A stretch of 64,000 nucleotides of DNA from Micromonospora citrea (GTDB lineage Bacteria; Actinomycetota; Actinomycetes; Mycobacteriales; Micromonosporaceae), in assembly GCF_900090315.1 (NCBI RefSeq), contig NZ_FMHZ01000002.1, forward strand, positions 6,914,501 through 6,978,500, given 5' to 3'. Positions within the stretch are counted from its first letter, which is position 1. Every line of letters begins with the position of its first letter. The position numbers and the translations under genes are program-made. The notes under the pieces were generated by a model. That model made no database searches and had not been told where the DNA came from. It saw only the letters and a program-made list of their open reading frames with translations. Shown here in pieces: positions 41,598 through 50,657 of the stretch.

Positions 41598-42338
41598 CTA
41601 GCGCAGGTGCCGGGCGAAGAACCCGGCCGCGTCCTCCCCTGCGAACTGCGGGACACCGGTGTGTCCGCCCATGTTGGCGTGCAGCGTTTTCTCCTTGGAG
41701 CCGAAGGCGTCGAACAGGTCCAAGGCCGCCTGCCGGTCGTTGCCTTCGTCATCCCACTGCAGCAGGACATGCAGCGGAATGGTGACCTGGCGGGCTTCCT
41801 CGAACATGGCGCGCGGTACGAAGCTCCCAGCGAAGAAGCCGGCGGCCACGATGCGGGGCTCGACCACCGCAAGCCGGACGCCGATGGAGATCACTCCTCC
41901 CGAGTACCCGACCGGGCCGCCGATCTCGGGCAGCGACAGGAGGGCATCCAGGGCGGCCTGCCATTCGGGGACCGCCTTGTCGACGAGCGGGAGGATGAGG
42001 GCGTCGATGATCTCGTCGCTGACCGGCTCACCGGCCTCCAGCGCCCGGCGTAGATCGGCGTGGGCCTGCTCGGCGGCGGCCCAACGGGGCCGGTCACCGC
42101 TGCCGGGGAGCTCGATGGTGGCTGCGGCGAAGCCATCCGCCGCGGCGTGCCGGGCCCGCGCCACCAGACGGGGGTAAATCCTGCGCAGTCCGAGCGGGGG
42201 GTGGCCGAGCAGGATCAGCGGGACCGGTGCGGACGCGGACGCGGATGCGGGCGTCCACAGGATGCCGGGGATCTCGCCGAGGGTGAACTCGCGCTCGAGG
42301 ACGCCGTCATCGAGGCGCTGCTCAGTAGTGAATTGCAT
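41598..42338 (-). CDS. Dienelactone-hydrolase-like alpha/beta hydrolase
   Basis: A 246-residue alpha/beta hydrolase. The nucleophile elbow GYSGGVISIG, an acid in the LLQWDDEGNDR segment and a histidine in MGGHTGVPQF make a complete triad. It resembles DLH/FrsA-type esterases of actinobacteria. The ATG at 42338 has GAAAGG upstream. A 16-codon ORF with a strong ribosome site precedes it by 46 bp. Confidence 0.8.
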   Translation of the reverse strand: MQFTTEQRLDDGVLEREFTLGEIPGILWTPASASASAPVPLILLGHPPLGLRRIYPRLVARARHAAADGFAAATIELPGSGDRPRWAAAEQAHADLRRALEAGEPVSDEIIDALILPLVDKAVPEWQAALDALLSLPEIGGPVGYSGGVISIGVRLAVVEPRIVAAGFFAGSFVPRAMFEEARQVTIPLHVLLQWDDEGNDRQAALDLFDAFGSKEKTLHANMGGHTGVPQFAGEDAAGFFARHLR

Positions 42339-42384
42339 GGTCGTGCCTTTCGGGAGTGCTCGCGAAACGGCGCTCCCGGACGAC

Positions 42385-42435
42385 CTATCGCCCGACCGTG
42401 ACCCCAGAGGGGAGCACCCATGTCGAAACGTTCAC
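42385..42435 (-). CDS. Possible 16-residue leader peptide
   Basis: GTG at 42435 with GAGGAGGTGG 5 nt upstream opens a frame reading MNVSTWVLPSGVTVGR and ends in TAG at 42385, 46 bp before the hydrolase. The ribosome site is one of the best in the window. Nothing resembles a known attenuation peptide; chance is a real alternative. Confidence 0.3.
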   Translation of the reverse strand: MNVSTWVLPSGVTVGR

Positions 42436-42768
42436 GGGTACCACCTCCTCGGTCTCTGGCACGGCCTCCGGAAACTAGCAGCGGCCACCGTGATCCGCCA
42501 AACGTGTTTTCTGCGGAGGCTCCCTGGCCGGATGCCACGGACAGGCCGCATGCGGTCAGGTGCGATGTGAGTTCACCGGATCACGTCCAACGACGTGGCC
42601 CCGGTGTTCCCTTCCTGAGTCCCGCCCTGTCCCGAACCGCGGTTCAGGGCACGATCATGCCTCGACCTCGTTGGCAGACGACAGCTGCGCACGAAGCTGG
42701 ACTCGACGACGTGTGACACCATCGACCGGTTCCTCACGCCCGACCAGCATCCGAGAAGCGGGGACTCG
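42436..42768. other. Gap without recognisable gene
   Basis: These 333 bp lie between the hydrolase leader and the methyltransferase. Short frames on both strands look like chance. Promoters for the two divergent genes should be here, but I see no convincing boxes. Confidence 0.5.
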
Positions 42769-43467
42769 ATGAGGGCCGACCACTACGACGGCTTTGCCGA
42801 GAGCTACTCGAAGGAAAACGAGTCGGGCCTCTTCAACGCCCACTACGAGCGACCGGCGATGCTCAGGCTCGCCGGCGACGTCCGCGGTCGTCGGATACTC
42901 GATGCGGGGTGTGGCGCCGGCCCCCTCTTCGAGGCCCTCCGGGCGAGGGGTGCCGTCATGAGCGGTTTCGACTCCAGCCCGGCCATGGTCGAGCTGGCGC
43001 GAAAGAGACTGGGTGAGGACGCCGACCTGCGGGTGGCCGACCTCAGTCTGCCGCTGCCGTTCGCCGACGGCACGTTCGACGATGTCGTCGTCTCGCTCGT
43101 GCTGCACTACCTGCGGGACTGGAAGGCGCCGCTGTCCGAGCTGCGGCGCGTGCTCAAGCCCGGTGGCCGTCTCCTCCTGTCGGTCAACCACCCCCGCGTC
43201 CTCGAGTCGAGCGATCCCAGCGCCGACTACTTCTCCGTCACCCAGTACTCGGACGAGTACGTGTTCGGCGACGAGCGCGCGGTGCTGACCTTCTGGCACC
43301 GGCCCTTGCACGCGATGAGCGACGCGTTCAGCGAGGCCGGCTTCCGCATCGCGGTCATCAGCGAGCCTCCCTTCTCGCCCGACACCCCACGCGAACTCCT
43401 TCCGCCGGAGCTGGGCGACCGGACGGCCTTCATCTGCTTCATCTTCTTCCTCCTGGAAGCGCACTGA
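42769..43467 (+). CDS. Class I SAM-dependent methyltransferase
   Basis: A 232-residue methyltransferase_11-type protein. Motif I is ILDAGCGAGPLFEAL, motif II/III DDVVVSLVLHYLRDW, and LKPGGRLLLSVNHP follows. The acceptor is unknown; the N-terminus (HYDGFAESY) is like small-molecule or quinone methyltransferases. GCGGGG lies before the ATG. It stands alone in the plasticity zone. Confidence 0.88.
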   Translation: MRADHYDGFAESYSKENESGLFNAHYERPAMLRLAGDVRGRRILDAGCGAGPLFEALRARGAVMSGFDSSPAMVELARKRLGEDADLRVADLSLPLPFADGTFDDVVVSLVLHYLRDWKAPLSELRRVLKPGGRLLLSVNHPRVLESSDPSADYFSVTQYSDEYVFGDERAVLTFWHRPLHAMSDAFSEAGFRIAVISEPPFSPDTPRELLPPELGDRTAFICFIFFLLEAH

Positions 43468-43641
43468 CGACCGCGCGCTGCACACCCGCGAAAATTTTCG
43501 ACGCTGCTTCAGCCGTTGGGATGCCGTCGGCGCGACGGCCAGGGCGTCGGGGGTCTCCGGCAGGGCCGCCCGCCGACTACGATCAACCCTCGACTTCGGA
43601 GTCGATTCCCAACCCCTCCATCGCAGACATCAGGACAGGCA

Positions 43642-44238
43642 GTGAAACAGAAGACGGATGCCGTCCATCGATCGCGTCGCTTCGTTCTGCGGCAGAACGG
43701 CTCTGAGTCAACCGTTTCGCGGCTCGCCGCCGAGCGGGCATGGCAGAAGATCGGTGAAACGGTCGACAAGGGCTTCCGGAAAAAGGCCCTGCACGTCGCC
43801 TCGGAGATGTCGCCGGGGGTCAGGCTCAGCTATCTGAGTGACAGCAGAGCGAAGACCGCGTACGTGGTCATCACGAGCGAGTCCGTCTCGGACCTCGACC
43901 CTCACGTGGCTCAGCTCATGAGCGCGGGCCTGGATTTCCACACATCCGACGAGCTTCTCCATGAGGTGACGTCGGCGGGCACCGCCAAGAGCAAGGGGCT
44001 GGCGCTCGTGCGGTCGGGGATCGGAGCGCCGAAAAGCCCGACGACTCCCTACGTGCGCGCCTTCTTCGCAGCGATGCGAAGCTCGTCGCCGCAGGTGCGC
44101 ATGAGTGGAATCACGGCCATCGGATATGCCGAATGGCCCATGTTCGTGGAGCTGCTGGATGCCGTCGCGGCGGAAGATGACGACAAGGAAGTGAGGACTC
44201 ACGCCCAGAGCATGGCCAGCGCGTTCCGGAGAGCGTAA
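43642..44238 (+). CDS. Unknown protein with C-terminal HEAT-like helices
   Basis: No recognised family. 198 residues: a basic N-terminus (KQKTDAVHRSRRFVLRQNGS), a middle of unknown fold and a C-terminus that looks like one or two HEAT-type repeats (SSSPQVRMSGITAIGYAEWP, AAEDDDKEVRTHAQSMASAF). GTG at 43642 has AGGACAGG upstream. It is the second HEAT-like gene flanking the HNH/integrase remnants, 7 kb from the first and on the other strand. Confidence 0.6.
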   Translation: MKQKTDAVHRSRRFVLRQNGSESTVSRLAAERAWQKIGETVDKGFRKKALHVASEMSPGVRLSYLSDSRAKTAYVVITSESVSDLDPHVAQLMSAGLDFHTSDELLHEVTSAGTAKSKGLALVRSGIGAPKSPTTPYVRAFFAAMRSSSPQVRMSGITAIGYAEWPMFVELLDAVAAEDDDKEVRTHAQSMASAFRRA

Positions 44239-44549
44239 GGATCGGCCGGTTCACCCACGCCGACCCGCGCCTCTCCAGGAGACACCGGTCGTTCCCGACG
44301 ACCTGCACCAGGCCGCGCGCCTTCAGGGGCCGGCACACGTCATCGTTACGCGCGGCGGCGACGCGTACGCGGAGCACCGCCCGCAGCCCCGTCCCGCATG
44401 GGGTGAGCCGGCGTCCGGTCAGCCACCGTGCCGCGTCCCTCACCGAGGGCGGAGACGAGGTGGTCGACGCCTTCACCCGGGCCGGCCTGGCCGGCCGGCT
44501 CGACCTGGGCTGAGCCGTCGGACGCCCGGTCAGCGTGCGCCCGGGCGGG
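44239..44549. other. Gap without confident gene
   Basis: These 311 bp separate the HEAT-like gene from the next. A 36-codon frame (GTG 44403 to 44513) ends in a protein-like stretch (SLTEGGDEVVDAFTRAGLA), and a minus-strand frame has a plausible segment (CRPLKARGLVQVVGND). Either may be the remains of a gene; neither is callable. Confidence 0.4.
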
Positions 44550-46010
44550 TCAGGCGCGCGCGCCGCCGAAGCCGAGCAGGACGGCGAGGCCCAGCGCGCT
44601 GCGCGGGGCGTACGGCACCCGCCACAACCCGCCGTGCGCGGCGCCGTACGCCTCGTCCTGCCAGGGGTGCGGCAGCGCCGGGCCGCCGGTGCGCAGGGCG
44701 TGCACCAGGAGCGCGGCCATCAGGGTGTTGCTGGTCGCCGGCTCGAACACCTCGATGCCGAAGCGGTGCGCGCCCGCGTACGCGGCGGCGAGGGCGCGGT
44801 TGCGCACCACCGAGCGGGTGCGGGTGGGGGGTGCCACCGCGAACGACACCGTCGTCCCCGCATCCCGGGCCACCGTCGCCCGCCACCGCTGGAGCCGTTT
44901 CGCCAGCGCGTAGTTGGGACCCTGCTGCGGGACGAGGCTGTCGTTGACGCCGGGGTCGGCGTCCGGCGGGTAGTTGCGGTGCAGGAGCCTGCCGCCGGAG
45001 GCGACCCGCAGCGACCGGCGGACGATGCCGCGGGCGGCGTAGCCCCGTTCGGCGTGCCGCACCGCGTCGCCGGGCACGGCGAAGACGTCGGTGGGGGTGG
45101 CCAGGAACGCGAGCGCCACGTCGTCGCGGCGGTCCTGCAACCGCAGCGTCAGCGCGTCGACGGCGGTGGCGACCCGAACGTTGGTCGCGCCGTCGGCGTA
45201 GACGTAGTTGCCCAGCACGAGCCGGCCGTCGACGCCGAGCAGCCAGTCGGCGACCTGGGGGAGGTGGTGCAGCAGGTCGGCGCCCGCGCGGGCGGCGAGC
45301 GCGCCGTCGTCGGGGTCGGTGCCGGCCGGCACCGGCAGGTGCAGCCGGCCGCCGGAGCGGCGCGCCGTGTGCAGCAGGCGTCGCCAGATCTCCGGTCGCG
45401 GCAGGTCGACGGCGACGACGTCGCCGCCCCAGCGCAGCACCGACGGCAGCGGGCCCATCTCCGCGCCCGCCCCGAGCACCACGACGCGCTGGTCGCGCAG
45501 GTCGAGCCAGTCCGGGTTCGCCATGACGGCACGTACCGCGTCGGCGCAGGACGGTTCGACGACGCCGGCGGCGACCCACGCGTCGAGCCGGCGGTGCAGG
45601 TCGTCGCCGCGCAGCCGCCGGCCCCGGTACGGCAGGGACAGCTCGCGCTCGGCCTCCGCGGTGCCGGCGACCGTCGCCGTGTGCAGCGGCGCGGCGTCGG
45701 CGGGGGCGGTGAACACCTCGGCGAGGCCGGTTTCGGTGCCGTCGGCGCGCACCACGGTCATGCGCCGGTGCAGGGAGGCGAGCCCGTCCCGGGCGATCGT
45801 CACCGCGGCGTCGCGGGAGAGCAGGCCCGCCTCGACGAGCCGCCGGAAGTGCCCGAGGTAGCCGTGCCGCCAGTTGGTCTCGTGTTCGGCCGAGTGCGCG
45901 CCCACCGGGTCGACGGCGCGCAGGGCGTCGGCGACGACCGCCCGTCCGAGCGCGGAGGTGCTGCGCCCCGCGTCGGTTGTCGGGAACACCACCCCGGTCG
46001 GACCTTCCAC
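44550..46010 (-). CDS. Unknown protein with Rossmann-like domain
   Basis: 486 residues, no family I can name. A central VVVLGAGAEMGPLPSVLRWGG followed by VVAVDLPRPEIWRRLL looks like a nucleotide-binding or methyltransferase-type Rossmann start. Before it stands a helical domain with EHETNWRHGYLGHFRRLVEAG; after it come SFAVAPPTRTRSVV and a hydrophobic C-terminus. GTG at 46010 has GGGAGG 9 nt upstream; GTG at 46016 and ATG at 46151 are alternatives. Large hypothetical proteins of this kind occur singly in actinomycetes. It might be an NAD-dependent enzyme. Confidence 0.65.
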   Translation of the reverse strand: MEGPTGVVFPTTDAGRSTSALGRAVVADALRAVDPVGAHSAEHETNWRHGYLGHFRRLVEAGLLSRDAAVTIARDGLASLHRRMTVVRADGTETGLAEVFTAPADAAPLHTATVAGTAEAERELSLPYRGRRLRGDDLHRRLDAWVAAGVVEPSCADAVRAVMANPDWLDLRDQRVVVLGAGAEMGPLPSVLRWGGDVVAVDLPRPEIWRRLLHTARRSGGRLHLPVPAGTDPDDGALAARAGADLLHHLPQVADWLLGVDGRLVLGNYVYADGATNVRVATAVDALTLRLQDRRDDVALAFLATPTDVFAVPGDAVRHAERGYAARGIVRRSLRVASGGRLLHRNYPPDADPGVNDSLVPQQGPNYALAKRLQRWRATVARDAGTTVSFAVAPPTRTRSVVRNRALAAAYAGAHRFGIEVFEPATSNTLMAALLVHALRTGGPALPHPWQDEAYGAAHGGLWRVPYAPRSALGLAVLLGFGGARA

Positions 46011-46155
46011 GGCCACCGCCCTCCCGTACCGGCCCGTGGGGCCGCCCTCGATCGTCGGTGCCACTCTGCCGTACCCGGCGGCGGCGCGCAGCGCCCGGGT
46101 CCCGCGCGGCGCCGGTGGTCCTGGGCGGGCCGATCCGACCGGGCAGCCCACCGCC

Positions 46156-46836
46156 TCAGGTCCGGGTCGGTACGCGCAGCCGGCCGTCGACCATCTCGGC
46201 GACGGCGTCGACGCGGTCGAGGTGGCCCCGGTCGTGGGTGACCAGCACCGTGGCGGTGCCGCGCTGCCGGGTGAGCCCGGTGAGCAGGTCGACGATCGCC
46301 GCGCCGCGCTCGTGGTCCAGCGCGCTGGTCGGCTCGTCGACGAGCAACACCGCCGGGTCGTTCATCAGGGCACGGGCGATGTTGATCCGCTGGCGTTGCC
46401 CGCCGGAGAGCTGGTGCGGACGACGCCCGGCCTGCCCGGTCAGCCCCACCGCGGCCAGCAGTTCGGCGGCGCGCTCGCGACCGGCCCGACGCGGGCCGCC
46501 GCCGAGGTGGGTGATCACCTCCAGCTGTTCGGTGGCGGTCAGCGAGGCGATGAGGTGGGGCTGCTGGAAGACGATCCCGACCTTTTCGCGCCGCAGGGCG
46601 GTGGCCTGCCGGCGGCTCAGGCCGGTGGTGTCGGCGCCGGCGAGGACGACCCGGCCCGAGTCGGGGGTGATCAGGGTGGCGGCCACCGCCAGCAGGCTCG
46701 ACTTGCCGGAGCCGGACGGGCCGACGACGGCGGTCGTGGTGCCTGCCGGCACGCGCAGGCTGACCCGGTCGAGCGCGGTCAGCCGGGCGTCGCCGTCCGG
46801 GTAGGTGAGGGTGACGTCGGTCAGGTCCAGGCTCAT
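46156..46836 (-). CDS. ABC transporter ATP-binding protein, LolD/MacB type
   Basis: A 226-residue ATPase with Walker A GPSGSGKSS, Q-loop VGIVFQQPHL, signature QLSGGQRQRINIARAL, Walker B VLLVDEPTSALD and switch His in LVTHDRGHLDR. It is the partner of the FtsX-type permease, with which it overlaps by 4 bp. Such mechanotransmission ABC systems export or detach lipoproteins, antimicrobial peptides and other hydrophobic compounds. Confidence 0.93.
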   Translation of the reverse strand: MSLDLTDVTLTYPDGDARLTALDRVSLRVPAGTTTAVVGPSGSGKSSLLAVAATLITPDSGRVVLAGADTTGLSRRQATALRREKVGIVFQQPHLIASLTATEQLEVITHLGGGPRRAGRERAAELLAAVGLTGQAGRRPHQLSGGQRQRINIARALMNDPAVLLVDEPTSALDHERGAAIVDLLTGLTRQRGTATVLVTHDRGHLDRVDAVAEMVDGRLRVPTRT

Positions 46837-47903
46837 CGGGCGCTCCCCAGGGCGGTCAGCGGGTCGACGGAGGTGATGCGGCGCACGGACAGGGCGGCGC
46901 CGGCGGCGCCGAGGACCACCATCACGGCGGCCGGCAGCAGGACGGATCCGACGGTGAGCGCGAACGGCACCGTGCCGGACGCCGCCGCGCCGATCGCCAC
47001 CGCCAGCCCGGTGCCGGCGGCCGTGCCGGCGAGCAGCAGCGCCAGGGCCTGCCCCAGGGCGTCGCGCAGCAGGTGGCCCGTGGTGGCGCCGAGCGCCTTC
47101 AGCACTGCCACGTCGGGGCCCCGCTGGATGGTCCACACGGTGAAGAACGCGCCGACCACCAGGGCGGAGATCGCGAACAGCATGCCGCGCATGAGCTGGA
47201 GCGAGCCGTTCTCGGCGGTGTGCGAGCCGATCGCGGACAGCGCCGCCGCGCGGGTGACGGTGCGGGTGCCGGCCTGCCGGTCGGCGGCGGCCAGGTCGAC
47301 GTCACCGGCGGTGGTCAGCGCGATGACGGTGGCGGAGTCGGCGGGCGCGCCGGGGGCGAGGCGCTGCCAGTCGGTCAGGTCGGTCCAGACGACCGGGGTG
47401 TGGCTGTGGGAGGCGTCGCCGGCCACCGCGGCCACGGTCAGTCGCCGCCCGCCGACGACCACCTCCTGGCCCGGGCGGGCGTCGAGGGCCTCGGCCGCGC
47501 CACGTGACAGCACGGCCTGCCCGGCGCCGACGGGGCCGGGCGCCAGCCGCGAGTCGGGCGCGACACCGAACGCGGACAGCGCGGCGGTGCGGTCGCCGGC
47601 GCTGACCCTCGTGGTGGTGATGCCGAGCGGGGCGGCGCGCGTCACGCCCGGCACGGCGCGCCACTGCCGCCACTGCCGCGCCGTCACGGTCGACTCGGTG
47701 AAGGAGAGCTTCTGCCCACCGACGGGGGCGGAGAAGGCGAGGTGGTCGGCGGGCAGGTCGGTGATCGCCGAGGTGCTGCCCCGGCCCAGGCCGGCGGTCA
47801 GGCCGGAGAGCAGGACGACCAGCAGCGTCATCAGTGTGACGACCGTGCCCATCAGGGCGAACCGGCCCCTGGCGAACCGTAGGTCTCTCCACGCGACGAA
47901 CAC
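46833..47903 (-). CDS. ABC transporter permease, FtsX/MacB type
   Basis: A 356-residue permease with one N-terminal helix (RFALMGTVVTLMTLLVVLLSG), a large extracytoplasmic domain (residues 40-215) and three C-terminal helices typical of FtsX proteins (RGPDVAVLKALGATTGHLLRD in between). GTG at 47903 has GGAAGG upstream. It is coupled to the ATPase and divergent from a two-component system that probably controls it, as in BceAB/BceRS-like systems, though the permease has four rather than ten helices. Confidence 0.9.
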   Translation of the reverse strand: MFVAWRDLRFARGRFALMGTVVTLMTLLVVLLSGLTAGLGRGSTSAITDLPADHLAFSAPVGGQKLSFTESTVTARQWRQWRAVPGVTRAAPLGITTTRVSAGDRTAALSAFGVAPDSRLAPGPVGAGQAVLSRGAAEALDARPGQEVVVGGRRLTVAAVAGDASHSHTPVVWTDLTDWQRLAPGAPADSATVIALTTAGDVDLAAADRQAGTRTVTRAAALSAIGSHTAENGSLQLMRGMLFAISALVVGAFFTVWTIQRGPDVAVLKALGATTGHLLRDALGQALALLLAGTAAGTGLAVAIGAAASGTVPFALTVGSVLLPAAVMVVLGAAGAALSVRRITSVDPLTALGSAR

Positions 47904-48081
47904 GAGCGCATCAGCCTTCCGTTGGCGGGAGGGCCGCGGCGGCGACCCGGCACCAACCCTGGCCCGGTCCCCGCCGGCCGGCATCGCGCGGCGGATCGGG
48001 CCCGGCGCGTCGAAGTGCGCAGGTCAGGATCAACCCTTTGGTTGATGGCGGCGGCCCTGCGCGCCCTAGCCTGGAGGCATC

Positions 48082-49281
48082 GTGAACCCGGAATCGCTCG
48101 CCCGGCCGCTGCGGTTGCTGCGTGTCTGCCTGCACCTGCTGGTCGGTGCTCTGCTGGCCGTGGTCGCCGTACGCGCCCTGGCGGGGCCGGCATCGCACCG
48201 CGCCGCCGTGCTCGCCGCGGCGCTGGCGGTGGCCGTCGTCTACGCGGTCGCCGCCGCGCTGCCGTCGGTGCGCCGGTCCCGCCGCGCGGCGGCGGCGTGG
48301 CTGGCGGTGCTGACCGCCGGGTGGCTGGTGCTGCTCGGCCTGACGCCCGACGGGGTGTGGCTGGCGTTCCCGCTGTTCCTGCTGCACCTGCACCTGCTGC
48401 CGGCGCGGTGGGGGGTCCTCGCGGTGGCCGCGACGACCGTGGCGGCGGTCGGCGGCGTGATCGGTCACCAGGGGGCTGTCACGCCCGGGGCGGTGCTCGG
48501 CCCCGTGCTGGGCGCCGGCGTCTCGGTCGGCACCGTGCTGGGCTACCAGGCGTTGTACCGGGAGAGCGAGCAGCGCCGGCGGTTGATCGAGCAGCTGACG
48601 GCCACCCGAGCCGAACTGGCCGCCGCCGAGCACGCCGCCGGTGTCCTGGCCGAACGTGAGCGGCTGGCCCGCGAGATCCACGACACCCTCGCGCAGGGGC
48701 TGTCCAGCATCCAACTCCTGCTGCGTGCCGCCCAGCGGGCCCTGCCGGAGCGGGTCGGCGTCGCCGCCGACCACGTCGAGCAGGCCCGCCGGACCGCGCA
48801 GGACAACCTGGCGGAGGCCCGGCGGTTCGTCCGCGCCCTGGCCCCACCCGGCCTCGACGGCGGCTCGCTGCCCGCGGCGCTGCGCCGGTTGTGCGCCACG
48901 ACCACCGCCCGGTCCGGGCTGGCCGTGCGCTTCCGTCTGGACGGTACGGCGGTGCGCCTGCCCACCCCGCACGAGGTGGCGCTGCTACGCATCGCGCAGT
49001 CGGCGCTGGCCAACACGGTGCGCCACGCGGGTGCGACCCGCGCCGAGGTGACGTTGCGCTACGGCGGGCACGGCGTGGTCCTGGACGTGGCCGACGACGG
49101 GGGCGGTTTCGAGCCCGGCGACGTCGCGGAGGGCGGTGGCGGGTTCGGGCTGGCGGCGATGCGGGCCCGCGCCGAGGAACTGGGCGGGACGTTGACCGTG
49201 GCGTCGGCGCCCGGTCGGGGCACCTCGCTGGCCGTCCGCTTCGCCCGTCCGACGACCGAAGGGACACCGGCGACCGCATGA
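48082..49281 (+). CDS. Sensor histidine kinase, NarX/DesK type
   Basis: A 399-residue kinase with about five hydrophobic segments in residues 15-155 and almost no extracellular domain. The HisKA_3 helix carries H200 (LAREIHDTLAQGLSSIQLLLRA), and the ATPase domain has VRHAGATRAEV and DDGGGFEPG with GFGLAAMRARAEEL. GTG at 48082 follows GGAGG. Such intramembrane sensors often detect envelope stress or drugs. Divergent from the FtsX-type ABC operon. Confidence 0.9.
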   Translation: MNPESLARPLRLLRVCLHLLVGALLAVVAVRALAGPASHRAAVLAAALAVAVVYAVAAALPSVRRSRRAAAAWLAVLTAGWLVLLGLTPDGVWLAFPLFLLHLHLLPARWGVLAVAATTVAAVGGVIGHQGAVTPGAVLGPVLGAGVSVGTVLGYQALYRESEQRRRLIEQLTATRAELAAAEHAAGVLAERERLAREIHDTLAQGLSSIQLLLRAAQRALPERVGVAADHVEQARRTAQDNLAEARRFVRALAPPGLDGGSLPAALRRLCATTTARSGLAVRFRLDGTAVRLPTPHEVALLRIAQSALANTVRHAGATRAEVTLRYGGHGVVLDVADDGGGFEPGDVAEGGGGFGLAAMRARAEELGGTLTVASAPGRGTSLAVRFARPTTEGTPATA

Positions 49282-49910
49282 GCCGACCGATCCGGCTGCT
49301 GCTGGCCGACGACCATCCGGTCGTGCGTGCCGGCCTGCGCGCCGTTCTCGCGACCGAACCGGACTTCGAGGTGGTGGCCGAGGCCGCCACCGCCGAGCAG
49401 GCCGTCGCGCTCGCCGACCGGGACCGGGTGGACGTGGTGCTGATGGATCTCCAGTTCGGCGCGGGCATGCACGGCGCCGACGCCACCGCCGCCATCGCCG
49501 GGCGCCCCGACGGCCCGGTGGTGCTGGTGCTGACCACCTACGACACGGAGGCCGACATCCTCGCCGCCGTGGAGGCCGGCGCTACGGGCTACCTGCTCAA
49601 GGACGCCCCGCCCGACGAACTCGCCGCCGCGGTGCGCGCCGCCGCGGCCGGCAGGTCGGCCCTCGCCCCGGCGGTCGCGCACCGGCTGATCGACCGGATG
49701 CGCACCCCGGGTACGGCGTTGAGCCGCCGCGAGACCGAGGTCCTCCAGCTCGTCGCCGACGGGCTGTCGAACCAGCAGATCAGCAGGCGGCTGCACCTGA
49801 GCCAGGCCACCGTCAAGACGCACCTGGTCCACGTCTACGGCAAGCTCGGGGTCGACTCGCGTACCGCCGCCGTGGCCGCCGCCAGGGCCCGCGGGCTGAT
49901 CCGTCGCTGA
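49278..49910 (+). CDS. NarL/FixJ-type response regulator
   Basis: A 210-residue regulator, phospho-acceptor D57 (LMDLQFG), C-terminal LuxR helix-turn-helix (LSRRETEVLQLVADGLSNQQ, VKTHLVHVYGKLGV). The ATG overlaps the kinase stop by 4 bp. The divergent ABC transporter is the likely target. Confidence 0.92.
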   Translation: MSRPIRLLLADDHPVVRAGLRAVLATEPDFEVVAEAATAEQAVALADRDRVDVVLMDLQFGAGMHGADATAAIAGRPDGPVVLVLTTYDTEADILAAVEAGATGYLLKDAPPDELAAAVRAAAAGRSALAPAVAHRLIDRMRTPGTALSRRETEVLQLVADGLSNQQISRRLHLSQATVKTHLVHVYGKLGVDSRTAAVAAARARGLIRR

Positions 49911-49967
49911 CGGGCGGGTGGTCCGCCCAGGGCTGACAGGAGGCGCCGGCGCGGGCAGGATGGCCGG

Positions 49968-50363
49968 ATGAGAAACGAGCCGATCGAGCTGGCGGGTGCG
50001 CTCGCCAGCTTCACCGAGCTGTGGAGCCCGCGCATCGTCACGCGGGTCAACGACTACGACGTGCGGGTCGCGAAGGTCGCCGGCGAGCACGTCTGGCACG
50101 CCCACGACGACACCGACGAGTTCTTCCTGGTCTTGGAGGGGGAGTTGCGCATCGCCCTGCGTGACGGCGACGGGGGCGCCGAGCGGGAGGTGGTACTGCC
50201 TCGTGGCGCGGTGTACGTGGTGCCGCGCGGGGTGGAGCACCGGCCGTCGTCGTCGGGCGGCGCGTCGATTCTGCTGTTCGAGCCGACGGGCACCCTGAGC
50301 GTCGGGGACCGGCACGATCCGGTGCCCGACCACGTGGACGCGACCACGGGCCACACGCTCTGA
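49968..50363 (+). CDS. Cupin-domain protein
   Basis: A 131-residue cupin with the full metal-binding set in motif 1 (WHAHDDTDEFFLVLEGE) and a late His in PRGVEHRPSS. It resembles mannose-6-phosphate-isomerase-like cupins of unknown substrate. ATG at 49968 has CAGGAT ending 6 nt upstream, again suggesting leaderless expression. The next 294 bp hold no gene I can support. Confidence 0.85.
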   Translation: MRNEPIELAGALASFTELWSPRIVTRVNDYDVRVAKVAGEHVWHAHDDTDEFFLVLEGELRIALRDGDGGAEREVVLPRGAVYVVPRGVEHRPSSSGGASILLFEPTGTLSVGDRHDPVPDHVDATTGHTL

Positions 50364-50657
50364 GCGCGCACCGCGCGGCGGCCACCGGGTCGCCGCGCGG
50401 TGCCGGCGTGGCGGTGTGTCGACGCACCCGGGGTATGTGGGCGGTGCCGGCGCAGGCGAGGAGGACCAGCGCGCCGGCGTCGACCCGTCCCAGGCACGCG
50501 CCGCCGTCGACCCCGACGAGCGGCGGGGCTGGCCGACCTGCTGCGCCGGATCGTGCGACGCGCCGAGGAGCGGCGCGACCCGTCGTCCCGCCGCCGCCAG
50601 CGGGACGACGGGAAATGCCGTGGCGGCGGCGGTACGGCTGCTGGCAGGGTGGCCGGC

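Noticed and set aside
44403..44513. 36-codon frame with protein-like C-terminus
   Set aside because: Too short, no ribosome site and no recognisable family; kept only as a possible remnant in the gap entry.
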